The notes under the pieces are model-generated. The model was not told the DNA's origin. It made no database searches and worked only from the letters and a program-made list of their open reading frames with translations. From contig NZ_JACDNP010000004.1 of the NCBI RefSeq assembly GCF_013839425.1, forward strand, positions 186,001 to 250,000: 64,000 nucleotides of DNA. Reading direction: 5' to 3'. The stretch is from Halorhabdus salina (lineage in GTDB: Archaea; Halobacteriota; Halobacteria; Halobacteriales; Haloarculaceae). Position 1 is the stretch's first letter; each line of letters opens with the position of its first letter. The position numbers were made by a program, and so were the translations under genes. Shown here one piece after another: positions 53,704 to 62,213 of the stretch.

Positions 53704-56641
53704 TTGCGACTGCGGCTTCGAAATTGACGACCGCGTAAGCTTCGCTGGTGGTGAGGGTGAGGTCCTCAAGATCACCCACCATGACAGCGGTGCTTGTCTC
53801 CTCCAGATCGGGACGGACGAGGGCAAGGTCGAGAAGCGCCCCAGCACGATGGTCGAAAAGCTGGACACCGGCAGCGATCTGCTCGCAAAGGGCGACTTCG
53901 ACGCCCCCGAACACTTCGACCTGCGCCTGAAGGCCGAGGAACTCAGCCTGGCACACCGTCAGGACCGGTTCGTCGCTCTCGAAGGGAGTCGAATCGACAT
54001 CGAGCCCTACCAGGTACAGGCCGCACACGAGATCCTCAGCTCTTACGACCACCGGTACCTCATCGGCGACGAGGTCGGGCTCGGGAAAACCATCGAGGCG
54101 GCCATCGTCATCGAGGAACTCGTCGCCCGCGGTCGGGCTGAACGGGTACTCATCGTCACGCCTGCACCACTGACCGTCCAGTGGCAGCAGGAGATGCAAG
54201 AGAAGTTCGACCGCGACTACATCATCTACGATCGCGACTACGTCGACGCCAAGCGCCAAGCGAGCCCCAATCAGAACGTCTGGAAGCAGGACGACCGGAT
54301 TATCACGTCCATCGACTTCGCCAAGCAAGACGACATGCTGGCCGCGCTGAAGAATCTTGACGAGGAGTGGGACGTCGCGGTCTTCGACGAGTCTCACCAC
54401 CTCACGGCGCGCCGGCGTAACGATAACGCAATCGAGAAGACCGATCGTTACCGCGCCGGGGATGCTGTTGCCACCAACAGCGATGGGCTGATTTTCCTCA
54501 CCGGAACACCGCACAAGGGGAAGACCGACCAGTTCTACTTCATGGTCTCGCTGCTCGACCCGTACCGCTTCAGGGATGAGTACGATATTACCCCTGACAA
54601 ACTGGACGACCTGATGATTCGTCGGCTGAAGGAGGATATGTACGAGGAGGACGGGACGCCCATGTTCCCGGAGAAAAACATCAAGACTCTCCCTGTCAAC
54701 TTCACCGAGGAAGAGACACAGCTCTACGATGACGTCACCGAGTACATCAGCGAATACTACAACCTCGCCTCCAGAGCAGACAACGACGCCGCCGGCTTCG
54801 CGATGGTAATCTACCAGAAGCGGCTGGTCTCCTCGATCCACGCGATTCGCAAGTCGCTGAAAAGCCGCATGGAGAGTATCCAAGCTGGTGGTGTCGATCC
54901 CGACGAACTCTCCTCGCTCGTCAAGAATCTCCTTCCCCAGTACCGGGAAGACCCTGACATGCTCACCGACGCGCAGCGTGAGCGGGTCGAAGAAGAGCTC
55001 GAAGGGCTCGCAGTGTCAAATGACCCCGAGAAGATTAAACAGGAGTACGAGATCGTCCAGGACCTGTACCAGCAGGCGAAACGGATCGACGTCGACTCCA
55101 AGGCCGAGGAACTCAGGGATTTCGTCGAGGGGATACTCGAGAAAGATCCAGAGGAGAAGATTCTCGTCTTCACGGAGTACACAGACACACTGGAGTATCT
55201 TCGGGACCGTGTATTCTCGAATCGCGACGTCGCCGAGGTTTATGGCGATCTGAGTCAGGAGAGGCGGCGGCGTGAACTCAAGAAATTCGAGAACGAGGCG
55301 AACATCATGCTGGCAACGGATGCCGCCCGGGAGGGGCTGAACCTCCAGTTTGCCCACATCATGGTCAACTACGATCTTCCATGGAACCCAACGCGCATCG
55401 ATCAGCGCATGGGACGACTCCACCGCTACGGGCAGGAGAACACAGTCGAGATCAGGAACCTCTTCGTCGACGACACCCGGGAGAGCGACATCCTCCAGCT
55501 GCTGATGGAGAAACTCGACGAAATCGAGAATACACTTGGAATGAGTTCGGACGTGCTTGGCCTCGTTCTCGACGACGTCGATCTCGAAGACCAGATCATG
55601 TCTGCGATCGCTGACGACAGTGAGGCAGACGTGGTAGCTGACCAGATCGACAGGACCATCGAGGAAAAAGAGGAGGCGCTCAGGCGCATCGAGAACGAGT
55701 TCCTCATCCGGGACCACTTCGATCTGGAGAACGAAGACCAGGAAATCCTCGACATTATCGAGGCGAGTCGCGAGGAAACAGTAAGTGAGGACGACGTCGA
55801 GTTCCTCGTTTGGACGTTCTGTAGTGAGTACGGGGGCCGGATCGTGAACGTTCGACGAGGGCCGGCCGAGGATGGTGGAGACGTCTTTGACCTCGTCGTG
55901 CCGGACGTGATCAATGGTGGTGATGTTCAGAATCGCTACGACGGAGCCACGTTCGACCGCAAGAATGCTATCGAAGACGACAACTTCGAATTCATCGCGC
56001 TGGACCACCCCGTGGTCCAGTCCATGATGCAGTTCTGTATGGACACAGAACGCGCCGGCGGACAGACTGCGATCAAAACAGGCGGACGCGATATGAATAC
56101 GCCAGGGCTCCTGTGTAACTTCCGTATCGGCTATCTCTCGGGTACCGGGGAGACGGTTACAGAACGCATGGTACAGGTGTATGTCCCTGTCGATGGGAGC
56201 CCAACTACCGAACAGATCGATATTACCGGCAGTCTCCCGCCATCCAGAGCGACCGAGTACAACAGTATAGAGCGGGTTATCCAGCAGTCAGAGAGCCTGC
56301 TGGGCGAAGCGGAGACAAAAGCCTGGCAGATGGTAGAAGACCTTGCTGAAGACGCTCGTGAGGACCGACAGCGAGAGGTAGGAATCAAGAGAGAACACGC
56401 GAAGCGGTACTTCGAGAGCCGTATCGAGGAAGTCAAAGAGCGTCTCGAACGTTTCGAGGCACGGGATCAAGAACCGGACTCCGACATGCGCGCTGCTATT
56501 GGGCAGGAACAGCGACGGCTGGAGGACCTCAGACAGGAGCGTGAGGAGGAACTGGCTCGGCTCGACGAAGATGAGCAGGTGGTCCCGGAAGAGCCTGACC
56601 TCGTGAATATGGCAGTAGTGATTGACGCATTTAGGGACTGA
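53696..56641 (+). CDS. drmD: DISARM class 1 SNF2-like helicase DrmD
   Basis: This 981-residue protein has an N-terminal SH3/KOW-like region (1-50), then an SF2/SNF2 helicase with Walker A GDEVGLGKTIEAA near 124, DESHH box near 231, SFTGTPHKGK-type motif III (FLTGTPHKGKTDQF), and C-lobe VNYDLPWNPTRIDQRMGRLHRYGQ. It ends in a long coiled-coil tail (about 860-975). High GC resumes here in contrast to the end of drmMI. It completes the class 1 set. Confidence 0.92.
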   Translation: MTDCDCGFEIDDRVSFAGGEGEVLKITHHDSGACLLQIGTDEGKVEKRPSTMVEKLDTGSDLLAKGDFDAPEHFDLRLKAEELSLAHRQDRFVALEGSRIDIEPYQVQAAHEILSSYDHRYLIGDEVGLGKTIEAAIVIEELVARGRAERVLIVTPAPLTVQWQQEMQEKFDRDYIIYDRDYVDAKRQASPNQNVWKQDDRIITSIDFAKQDDMLAALKNLDEEWDVAVFDESHHLTARRRNDNAIEKTDRYRAGDAVATNSDGLIFLTGTPHKGKTDQFYFMVSLLDPYRFRDEYDITPDKLDDLMIRRLKEDMYEEDGTPMFPEKNIKTLPVNFTEEETQLYDDVTEYISEYYNLASRADNDAAGFAMVIYQKRLVSSIHAIRKSLKSRMESIQAGGVDPDELSSLVKNLLPQYREDPDMLTDAQRERVEEELEGLAVSNDPEKIKQEYEIVQDLYQQAKRIDVDSKAEELRDFVEGILEKDPEEKILVFTEYTDTLEYLRDRVFSNRDVAEVYGDLSQERRRRELKKFENEANIMLATDAAREGLNLQFAHIMVNYDLPWNPTRIDQRMGRLHRYGQENTVEIRNLFVDDTRESDILQLLMEKLDEIENTLGMSSDVLGLVLDDVDLEDQIMSAIADDSEADVVADQIDRTIEEKEEALRRIENEFLIRDHFDLENEDQEILDIIEASREETVSEDDVEFLVWTFCSEYGGRIVNVRRGPAEDGGDVFDLVVPDVINGGDVQNRYDGATFDRKNAIEDDNFEFIALDHPVVQSMMQFCMDTERAGGQTAIKTGGRDMNTPGLLCNFRIGYLSGTGETVTERMVQVYVPVDGSPTTEQIDITGSLPPSRATEYNSIERVIQQSESLLGEAETKAWQMVEDLAEDAREDRQREVGIKREHAKRYFESRIEEVKERLERFEARDQEPDSDMRAAIGQEQRRLEDLRQEREEELARLDEDEQVVPEEPDLVNMAVVIDAFRD

Positions 56642-56659
56642 GGCTAGCAAGATAGCGAG

Positions 56660-57634
56660 TCAAAATGTCCCCTCACGTTCCAGTTCAGTGATGCCATATT
56701 TGTCCAGTCGGCGGGCGAGAAAATTGAAAAGACAAAGGATATCGATAGCATCGCGTTCGTCAATATCGTCGAGGAATCTGTTTCGATCTGGATTGCCACG
56801 TGGATGGCTTACTGGGTTCCGAAGAGCTTTGAAAACGCCAGAGTACAGGAACATCAGTCCTTTCTGCTCCCCGTCAGTGTACCCCCACCTGAACACGGGA
56901 TCACTCTCTCTGAATGCTCGATTGGCGAGGTCGCTTGTATTCTGGGCTTCTCTGACGAGGTCTTCAGGCGTCTCCTGTTTCAGAATTTCTTCTAGCGCCG
57001 TGCCAGCAGCCTGAATCACACCAGTATAATCCTCATTCTCCAGCCTCTCAACACACACTGACGGAATTGTTGAATGAAGATGTGCCTCGGGGTTAAGCAG
57101 GTATTTCGTGGTACGAATCACATCTTGCTTTTCCTCTTCAACACCCGCCAGAAATATCTCGAAGAGACTATACAGCCGTTCGAGGTGGTTAGACTCCCTG
57201 ACTTCATCACCGTTCACTCTGTCAGTAGAGGGAATGCGGGCCGCATTTTCGACTGGTTTACCGCCCGAGGAAAGCGCAAGAACTCGAAAACCTCTACTTG
57301 TGACCTTGACTTCCAGATGACGAACGTCCTGCTCACCGGAACTGTCTTCGTAGGTGCCCTCCACTGGGGAAGTCGTTAACTTTACTGTCTCACCACGATC
57401 TTCCTGAAGCCAGTCTCCGAGGCGGGACTGCATCAGTTTGACCGTCTTGAGCTCCATCCGACTTACTTCTATGCGGGTGATCTCCTCGGTCTTCTGATCA
57501 TCACCCATGTAGATCGTCTCAATTTCCAGCCCTACCTGACTGTCTTCCTTGTAGATGTGGAATTTGGACTCCTCTCTCCCCTTCCAGCTATTAGATTCGT
57601 AAAAGTCACACGAGATGGAGTCAGCAATTTCCAT
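56660..57634 (-). CDS. HEPN-like TIGR02391 (Ymh) domain protein
   Basis: In this 324-residue protein, residues about 1-190 form an unrecognised beta-rich N-terminal half. The C-terminal half matches the Ymh/TIGR02391 pattern: YTGVIQAAGTALEEILKQ, then LMFLYSGVFKALRNPVSHP, with R-x4-H as in HEPN domains, and DAIDILCLFNFLARRLD. HEPN proteins are often RNases in abortive infection. It is convergent with drmD, so it may be a separate defence gene. Confidence 0.7.
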   Translation of the reverse strand: MEIADSISCDFYESNSWKGREESKFHIYKEDSQVGLEIETIYMGDDQKTEEITRIEVSRMELKTVKLMQSRLGDWLQEDRGETVKLTTSPVEGTYEDSSGEQDVRHLEVKVTSRGFRVLALSSGGKPVENAARIPSTDRVNGDEVRESNHLERLYSLFEIFLAGVEEEKQDVIRTTKYLLNPEAHLHSTIPSVCVERLENEDYTGVIQAAGTALEEILKQETPEDLVREAQNTSDLANRAFRESDPVFRWGYTDGEQKGLMFLYSGVFKALRNPVSHPRGNPDRNRFLDDIDERDAIDILCLFNFLARRLDKYGITELEREGTF

Positions 57635-57813
57635 GATTCACGTGTACCTGTTACAAAACCAGTGTGGTCATTTCGAAATAATTGCTGGGGTGTAGGTTAT
57701 CCTTCCACAGCTGAACTTGTTCTCTATCGTTGTATCCATCTTTGCTCGTCACATTTACTTTTGAACGGTACAATATAAGGACAAGAGATTTTGCTTGTAG
57801 GCGTACCGAGCAC

Positions 57814-58056
57814 TCAGATCTCGGTTGGGTTAACAGTGAATGCTGTCCCTTGCACATATCGAACGGTGCCATCAAGTTCCTGTTTCCGCCGCAAAAATGG
57901 TGTCTCGGCCATTACGGAAAGGGTCTCACGAACGGTCCGAAGGGACGCATCTGTTTTTTCGACGACATCATCTTGTGTGATTGACTTTTCTTTCAGTGCA
58001 GTTGTAGTAAGAGCGTACCTCCAAATTTGATCTCTTGTTCGAACTGTCGGAGACAT
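57814..58056 (-). CDS. Small winged-helix-like protein
   Basis: This 80-residue protein (MSPTVRTRDQIWRYALTTTALKEKSITQDDVVEKTDASLRTVRETL..., in part) has a helix-turn-helix (ITQDDVVEKTDASLRTVRETL) and a wing-like end (FLRRKQELDGTVRYV). A TATA-like AATTTATTG lies about 26 bp upstream. It is probably a regulator of the element. Confidence 0.65.
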   Translation of the reverse strand: MSPTVRTRDQIWRYALTTTALKEKSITQDDVVEKTDASLRTVRETLSVMAETPFLRRKQELDGTVRYVQGTAFTVNPTEI

Positions 58057-58503
58057 GAATGCAATAAATTACATGCAGATGTAAATATTTGCCGGATATG
58101 AAATTCACCTCTTTCAGAGTCAGTCACCCATTTCGTGATGTCACGCCTTCACAGTCCCAAATCTGCTTCTAATGTATTATCGTCCATCATACATTTTCTC
58201 GGAGGTTCGCACTTTCTGCTTGTAGTATAAGAGATAGCCAATTTCGTAGCTTCAAGGCCCTTGGAGTCCAGAACAGGTCGCGAATGCGGCCTGTTCGTCA
58301 GCGCTCGCGAAGCGAGCGCACTGGCTGTTATACTTATCCTGCCCGCGCCGAGCCGCTGAGAGGGGGGAGGAGGCCAGCTGAGCGCCACGTCCGAGTGGAT
58401 CTCGCAATGATATTGAAGGGTTCAGTAGGAAATGGTGCGGAAAAAAGGCACGCGACTGTAGCAACGGCTACCGGACGGGGTGAATGCAAACCGCCGACGC
58501 CGA
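58057..58503. other. Non-coding region with stacked hairpins beside rep
   Basis: No gene in about 450 bp. GAACAGG (58271-58277) pairs with CCTGTTC (58290-58296), and GCGCTCGC (58301-58308) pairs with GCGAGCGC (58312-58319) around a GAA loop. Two adjacent hairpins next to an HUH Rep gene are a candidate double-strand origin, or a terminator of rep. Confidence 0.5.
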
Positions 58504-60123
58504 CTATCCTGCGCCAATCAAGTTTCCAGGTGAGCTAGTCCGCCAGGGATCCAGGTCGTCAGGCCACTCACGATTAATTTCACGTGCCTCGTCGACGTGA
58601 GCTGCATCGCGTACCCAATCCGGGTCGTCAAAGAGACCACGCTGGCGCGCCTCCTCAAGCGGAATCAGTGTTCCGCCACACTCCGGATTGCTATTGTCGT
58701 CGGTATTGTGGTCGTGCCCGCAGTCGCAGTCGACATCCTCGTCATCGCCAACGATTGCCTGTGCGATCGGTTCATCGGCACCGCTGTAGGAGTGGTCACT
58801 CGGTGCTTCCGGCAGATTCGATCCCCAGCCGCTGGGACCGATCGGCTCGCCGAACGCATCTTTGACCGTTACGTTGCCACCGCCCCCACTGGTCGTCGAG
58901 ATGTCAACCGAGAGATTACCCTCAGAAACGTGATACAGAAGAGTGTCGGGGTCGATGTCGCGGTGAGCTGGTCGTTCTTGTTGGGGATACAGCTCTTCAA
59001 TAATCTGGCGTGCGAGTTCGTCCGGGTCGTCGACGGGCGGAATCCGCGCGCCACAGTCGGTGGTCCCGCTCTGGAGACCGAGCGTATCGACCGCAGCGCG
59101 ACGAACGACTCGATCGGCCCACTCAAGATCAACCGGCGAAGGGGAAAATCGACTTGACGACTTGATCGGGTCACCCTCGAAACTACCGACCTCCCACACG
59201 GCGCTTCGGTTGTGTGAGTCTTCTCGGATTTGAATGTCACAGTGCGAGAGACAGTAGGTCATGGCACGAGCCATTGCGCCGTCTGACCCAAGAGAGATAC
59301 CGTTGTCATCGGCAATTCGATGGATTACCCAGCCAGTTTCTTTTTCGACGCGCTCCGTCAGCTCGCCACCTTCGAGCCAGTCAGAAGCGACGATACAGTG
59401 ATAGTGAGGCTTCCAGGCAAGTTCATTGCGAACATCGCCGTTCCACTTACGGCCTGAGTTCAGACGTTCTTTCCAGGCACCGCGATCGTCACTCTCGCTC
59501 TTGATTGACCCATCATCGTTCTTCCCGCGGAACGAATGACGGATGAGCACACCCTGGGCGCGCATTTCATCGAGAATCCTCTTGACTACCGTCTTCGTAA
59601 TCTTCTGGGCCTCTTCGAGAGTACGGCCACTGCTCGCGAGATCGAAGTACCATCCCAGATTGGGAGAGATCACTAGATGGTGGAGCTTTTGGAGTTCGCC
59701 CTCCGGCGTATGATAGTTTTTCTCCTTCCGAACCCGCCGGAGTTTTGCGCTCTTATTGATACTCAAATCGCGGGCCCAAGCGACTGCACACCGGGCACAG
59801 ATCGATTGACCACAGGTCCGCCCGAAATCAACGGTGTGCCCGCACGAATCACATACGAACGGATGAGGATCACCACAGTCATCGCGCGCGTTTTGGGCGT
59901 TGCCATTTTCTCCGAACCCGGGAAGAATCGGTTCGTTCGCCAGAAGGTTGTCGAAGCGCTTGCGTACCATGCTCCTATGCCGGGACTCGTTCCATTTGAG
60001 TGATCTGGGGTTGGCTACGTTCCTAGCGTTCACGTCGAACCGTTTCTGCTGATTCAATATCGCATCGATAACACCCTGTGCTGACGCTTGATGCCCCGAC
60101 TCCCCGGAATGGTCCGGGGTCAT
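58504..60123 (-). CDS. rep: Rolling-circle replication initiator (HUH Rep)
   Basis: This 539-residue protein has an N-terminal zinc site (CDSCGHTVDF, CGQSICARCAVAW), then HHLVISPN (motif I-like) and the HUH metal motif in AWKPHYHCIVASD near residues 238-244. A Tyr-containing helix GAMARAMTYCLSHC provides the catalytic Tyr candidate. The C-terminal 200 residues are acidic with CDCGHDH. This is the plan of Rep proteins of haloarchaeal plasmids and pleolipovirus-like elements. It is the last gene before attR. Confidence 0.85.
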   Translation of the reverse strand: MTPDHSGESGHQASAQGVIDAILNQQKRFDVNARNVANPRSLKWNESRHRSMVRKRFDNLLANEPILPGFGENGNAQNARDDCGDPHPFVCDSCGHTVDFGRTCGQSICARCAVAWARDLSINKSAKLRRVRKEKNYHTPEGELQKLHHLVISPNLGWYFDLASSGRTLEEAQKITKTVVKRILDEMRAQGVLIRHSFRGKNDDGSIKSESDDRGAWKERLNSGRKWNGDVRNELAWKPHYHCIVASDWLEGGELTERVEKETGWVIHRIADDNGISLGSDGAMARAMTYCLSHCDIQIREDSHNRSAVWEVGSFEGDPIKSSSRFSPSPVDLEWADRVVRRAAVDTLGLQSGTTDCGARIPPVDDPDELARQIIEELYPQQERPAHRDIDPDTLLYHVSEGNLSVDISTTSGGGGNVTVKDAFGEPIGPSGWGSNLPEAPSDHSYSGADEPIAQAIVGDDEDVDCDCGHDHNTDDNSNPECGGTLIPLEEARQRGLFDDPDWVRDAAHVDEAREINREWPDDLDPWRTSSPGNLIGAG

Positions 60124-60248
60124 GCGGGCACCTCCAGAGCCTCAATGGGCTCATCATACCCGAGGAAGAGTGAATTCGACAGTTGAGGGGGAGAGACATA
60201 ACTAGCCCTCCCGGTAAAGGTCGTACGAGAATGTGAACCGAGAAGGGG

Positions 60249-60266
60249 ATGCCGCCTCCCGGATTT
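60249..60266. repeat. Right attachment site (attR) inside tRNA-Phe
   Basis: ATGCCGCCTCCCGGATTT contains the 3' end of the intact tRNA-Phe and matches 30212-30229 at 17 of 18 positions. The tRNA stays functional because the element brought or kept the same 3' sequence. Confidence 0.85.
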
Positions 60267-60323
60267 GAACCGGGGACAGCTCGATCTTCAGTCGAGTGCT
60301 CTCCCAGTCTGAGCTAAGGCGGC
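60250..60323 (-). tRNA. tRNA-Phe (anticodon GAA)
   Basis: 74-nt cloverleaf on the minus strand: acceptor GCCGCCT/AGGCGGC, D-arm GCTCAGACTGGGAGAGC, anticodon arm CTCGA-CTGAAGA-TCGAG (GAA), T-arm CCCGG-TTCAAAT-CCGGG, discriminator A. It is the integration target of the 30-kb element. CCA is not encoded. Confidence 0.95.
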
Positions 60324-60381
60324 GCGCACTCAGAACGTCGGTGACCGTCACAAAAAGGATTTCGAAAGAAAGCGCCGGGGC

Positions 60382-60753
60382 TTACTGATCGGCAAGCCCC
60401 TCGATGAGGAACTCCGCCGAGGTGCGAGTCGTCGCCATCGGCGTGTCGTGGACGTCACAGATGCGCAACAGTGCCGAAATGTCGGGTTCGTGTGGCTGAG
60501 CGGTCAGTGGGTCGCGGAGGAAGACGATACCGTCAACGGCCTCGTCGGCGACTTCCGCTCCGATCTGGGTGTCGCCGCCGAGGGGTCCGGACTGTTTGCG
60601 CTCGACATCAAGATCAGTCTCCTCCATGATTCGCTTGCCGGTCGTGCCCGTACAGACAAGTTCGAGCTGCGAAAGGTCGTCCTCGTGGCTGCGAACGAAG
60701 TCAATCATTTCGGGCTTCTCGTCGTCGTGGGCGATTAGCGCGATCCGCGTCAT
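60382..60753 (-). CDS. mgsA: Methylglyoxal synthase
   Basis: This 123-residue enzyme converts dihydroxyacetone phosphate to methylglyoxal and phosphate. [23 protein letters not shown] (phosphate loop), [14 protein letters not shown] and the catalytic Asp in [14 protein letters not shown] are all present. Length is short-normal. It stands alone just outside the mobile element. Confidence 0.95.
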   Translation of the reverse strand: MTRIALIAHDDEKPEMIDFVRSHEDDLSQLELVCTGTTGKRIMEETDLDVERKQSGPLGGDTQIGAEVADEAVDGIVFLRDPLTAQPHEPDISALLRICDVHDTPMATTRTSAEFLIEGLADQ

Positions 60754-60824
60754 ACCTTTACCAGATAGGGCAGTGAATAAAGAAGTTGAGTATTTGGGGC
60801 CGGATGACGATCCGGGAGGCCGTC

Positions 60825-61103
60825 CTATGCGTCGTCGACGTCGATATCTCCCGAGCGGTGTAGGGTCACATCGTACTCCTCGACGGAAAAAGAGAGTTCG
60901 GTAGCGTCGTCAGTGTCATCGAAAAGCGACGTGAGAGCCGCCTGGTCAACGTATTCCGTGAGCGGATCGAATGCCTCAGGATCGTAATCGGTCGTCTCGG
61001 CGAGGGTATCGAAGACGAGCGCATCGATAGCACGGGGGTGAACCCAGGGTTCCCCATCCTCGTCCGCGCCGTCTGGGATGACGTAGATAGTACCCGGACA
61101 CAT
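60825..61103 (-). CDS. HalOD1 output-domain protein
   Basis: In this 92-residue protein, [25 protein letters not shown], followed by [11 protein letters not shown] and an [21 protein letters not shown] end, follows the HalOD1 pattern of small haloarchaeal output domains. Start at ATG 61103 ([12 protein letters not shown]); the frame is open further upstream but non-coding in character. Beside a Bat-type regulator, so a signalling role is plausible. Confidence 0.7.
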   Translation of the reverse strand: MCPGTIYVIPDGADEDGEPWVHPRAIDALVFDTLAETTDYDPEAFDPLTEYVDQAALTSLFDDTDDATELSFSVEEYDVTLHRSGDIDVDDA

Positions 61104-61233
61104 ATGACTGCGTGGAGGTACGTAGTACATAAAGCACCTCGCACGAGTTTCGCGCGCTGAAAGAACGTCGACAGCGACCGCCGTTCTTTCGGGCAGCACA
61201 GGAGACAGCAACAGGCCAGCCGTACCGAGTCGC

Positions 61234-61899
61234 TCAGGAGCCGTGACAGTTCGTGGCCGGCTCGCGTTCACAGACGGTGTTCGAGACAAGTTGCCACAGG
61301 CCACGGCGGAGGCGTTCAGAGGCCGCTTGCTGTGAGATGTCGAGGTCGGCCGCCAGATCGCCCAACGACGTCTCGCGTGGGACCGAAAAGTACCCGCGGT
61401 CCCAAGCGAGAGTCAGAATCTCTCGCTGGGATGGCGTCAGACCGAACCCGTACCGACTCATCTGGTCCTGATCTCGGATCGAGTTGACAGCCACGTCGAC
61501 ACCCAACTGGTGACACTGGTCGACAAACCCGGACAGTGCATCGCGGTCGGGCACGCGCATGCGGACGTCCCAGCCGTCACCGTCGCTGGTAGCCGCAAGG
61601 AGGACCGCATCGTGGGAAATAGCTGCGTTGTAGACGGCAGTCGTGGACATATCCGCGCTGTGAATGGATCGATAGAGGATCGCATCGTCCGTCGACGTGA
61701 GCCGTTCCGCATCGGCCACCGTCCGATCGGCCGCCAGGGCGCCATCGAGTGCTTTGGCGGTGGCCCCTCGTGCCCAAAACACCAGCCGTAGCGGGACGGA
61801 TTCCCCGCCATCCATGCCTTCAATTTCGATATACAAGTCTGGACACGTCGAAAACGTCGGTTCGAGAACCGGAGCAGCGAACGTACAACAAGCAATCAT
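61234..61899 (-). CDS. Bat-type (HTH_10) transcriptional regulator
   Basis: This 221-residue protein has an N-terminal GAF/Bat-associated-like region (1-150) and a C-terminal HTH_10: GLTPSQREILTLAWDRGYFSVPRETSLGDLAADLDISQQAASERLRRG (seen near 153-202, quoted here only to name the motif parts LTPSQREIL, YFSVPRE, LGISxQA-type). Such proteins are related to bacterio-opsin activator. Target unknown. Confidence 0.85.
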   Translation of the reverse strand: MIACCTFAAPVLEPTFSTCPDLYIEIEGMDGGESVPLRLVFWARGATAKALDGALAADRTVADAERLTSTDDAILYRSIHSADMSTTAVYNAAISHDAVLLAATSDGDGWDVRMRVPDRDALSGFVDQCHQLGVDVAVNSIRDQDQMSRYGFGLTPSQREILTLAWDRGYFSVPRETSLGDLAADLDISQQAASERLRRGLWQLVSNTVCEREPATNCHGS

Positions 61900-62213
61900 G
61901 GTCCGGTCGTCGTTGGTCGATGCTCAGTTCGGTGCCGTATAAACGTCGCGATCAACGTCTGTGAGCGACGAATGACCGGGTAGTGAGTGCGTTCGGAAAA
62001 CGGGACCGGATGGGGTACCCCCCCGATTCCGACCACGGTGCCGGCAAGCCCCGGAGCACAGAGATGTCAGAGGCACAGGCTCCGGAGACAAGCAAATACT
62101 GCCAACACCGTGGTCGAACATCTTACCCACGCAGAATAATAATAGCACCTGTATATTCATGCAGTATATAAGTGGTTGGGATCGAACGAACGAGTTGCGC
62201 ACGGAATGGGACG
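61900..62213. other. Intergenic region holding a structured-RNA candidate
   Basis: No supported protein gene. The region contains the 17-bp stem structure described separately and a strong TATA-like box (62162-62172, minus). A GGGGTACCCC hairpin followed by a T-run lies at about 62000-62023 on the minus-strand downstream side. Confidence 0.5.
62030..62116 (-). ncRNA. Candidate structured non-coding RNA
   Basis: On the minus strand, CGACCACGGTGTTGGCA (62116-62100) pairs with TGCCGGCACCGTGGTCG (62046-62030) over 17 bp, two of them U-G. An inner stem CCGGAGC/GCTCCGG (62085-62079 and 62057-62051) closes a 21-nt loop. The two wobbles become C-A mismatches on the plus strand, so the minus strand is the likely RNA. 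A CTTATATACTG TATA-like box (62162-62172) would start transcription near 62140. A GGGGTACCCC hairpin plus T-run follows. Confidence 0.5.

Larger units (their letters stand above)
30212..60266. mobile_element. 30-kb integrative element at tRNA-Phe carrying defence genes
   Basis: The element is bounded by an 18-bp near-identical repeat of the tRNA-Phe 3' end (30212-30229 and 60249-60266, one mismatch). A tyrosine recombinase gene lies directly inside the left repeat and an HUH Rep gene directly inside the right. Base composition is lower and more mixed than outside. Cargo: nuclease/DUF6884/glycosylase cassette, C5-methyltransferases with mismatch glycosylase, class 1 DISARM, HEPN protein. It has the form of an integrative plasmid or provirus-derived island; no structural virus genes are visible. 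Confidence 0.85.

Noticed and set aside
58149-58388. 79-codon minus-strand frame near rep
   Set aside because: It runs through the two hairpins and has no recognisable features; the hairpins are the better explanation.
30212-60266. Provirus with structural genes
   Set aside because: No capsid, spike, terminase or packaging-ATPase gene was recognised; all large genes are defence or mobility genes.
30000-60300. CRISPR array within the defence element
   Set aside because: I looked for regularly spaced 25-40 bp repeats and saw none; no cas genes are present.
61924-62202. 92-codon minus-strand frame over the RNA candidate
   Set aside because: Cys/Gly/Arg-rich with no homology I can recall; strand-specific base pairing favours a structured RNA.
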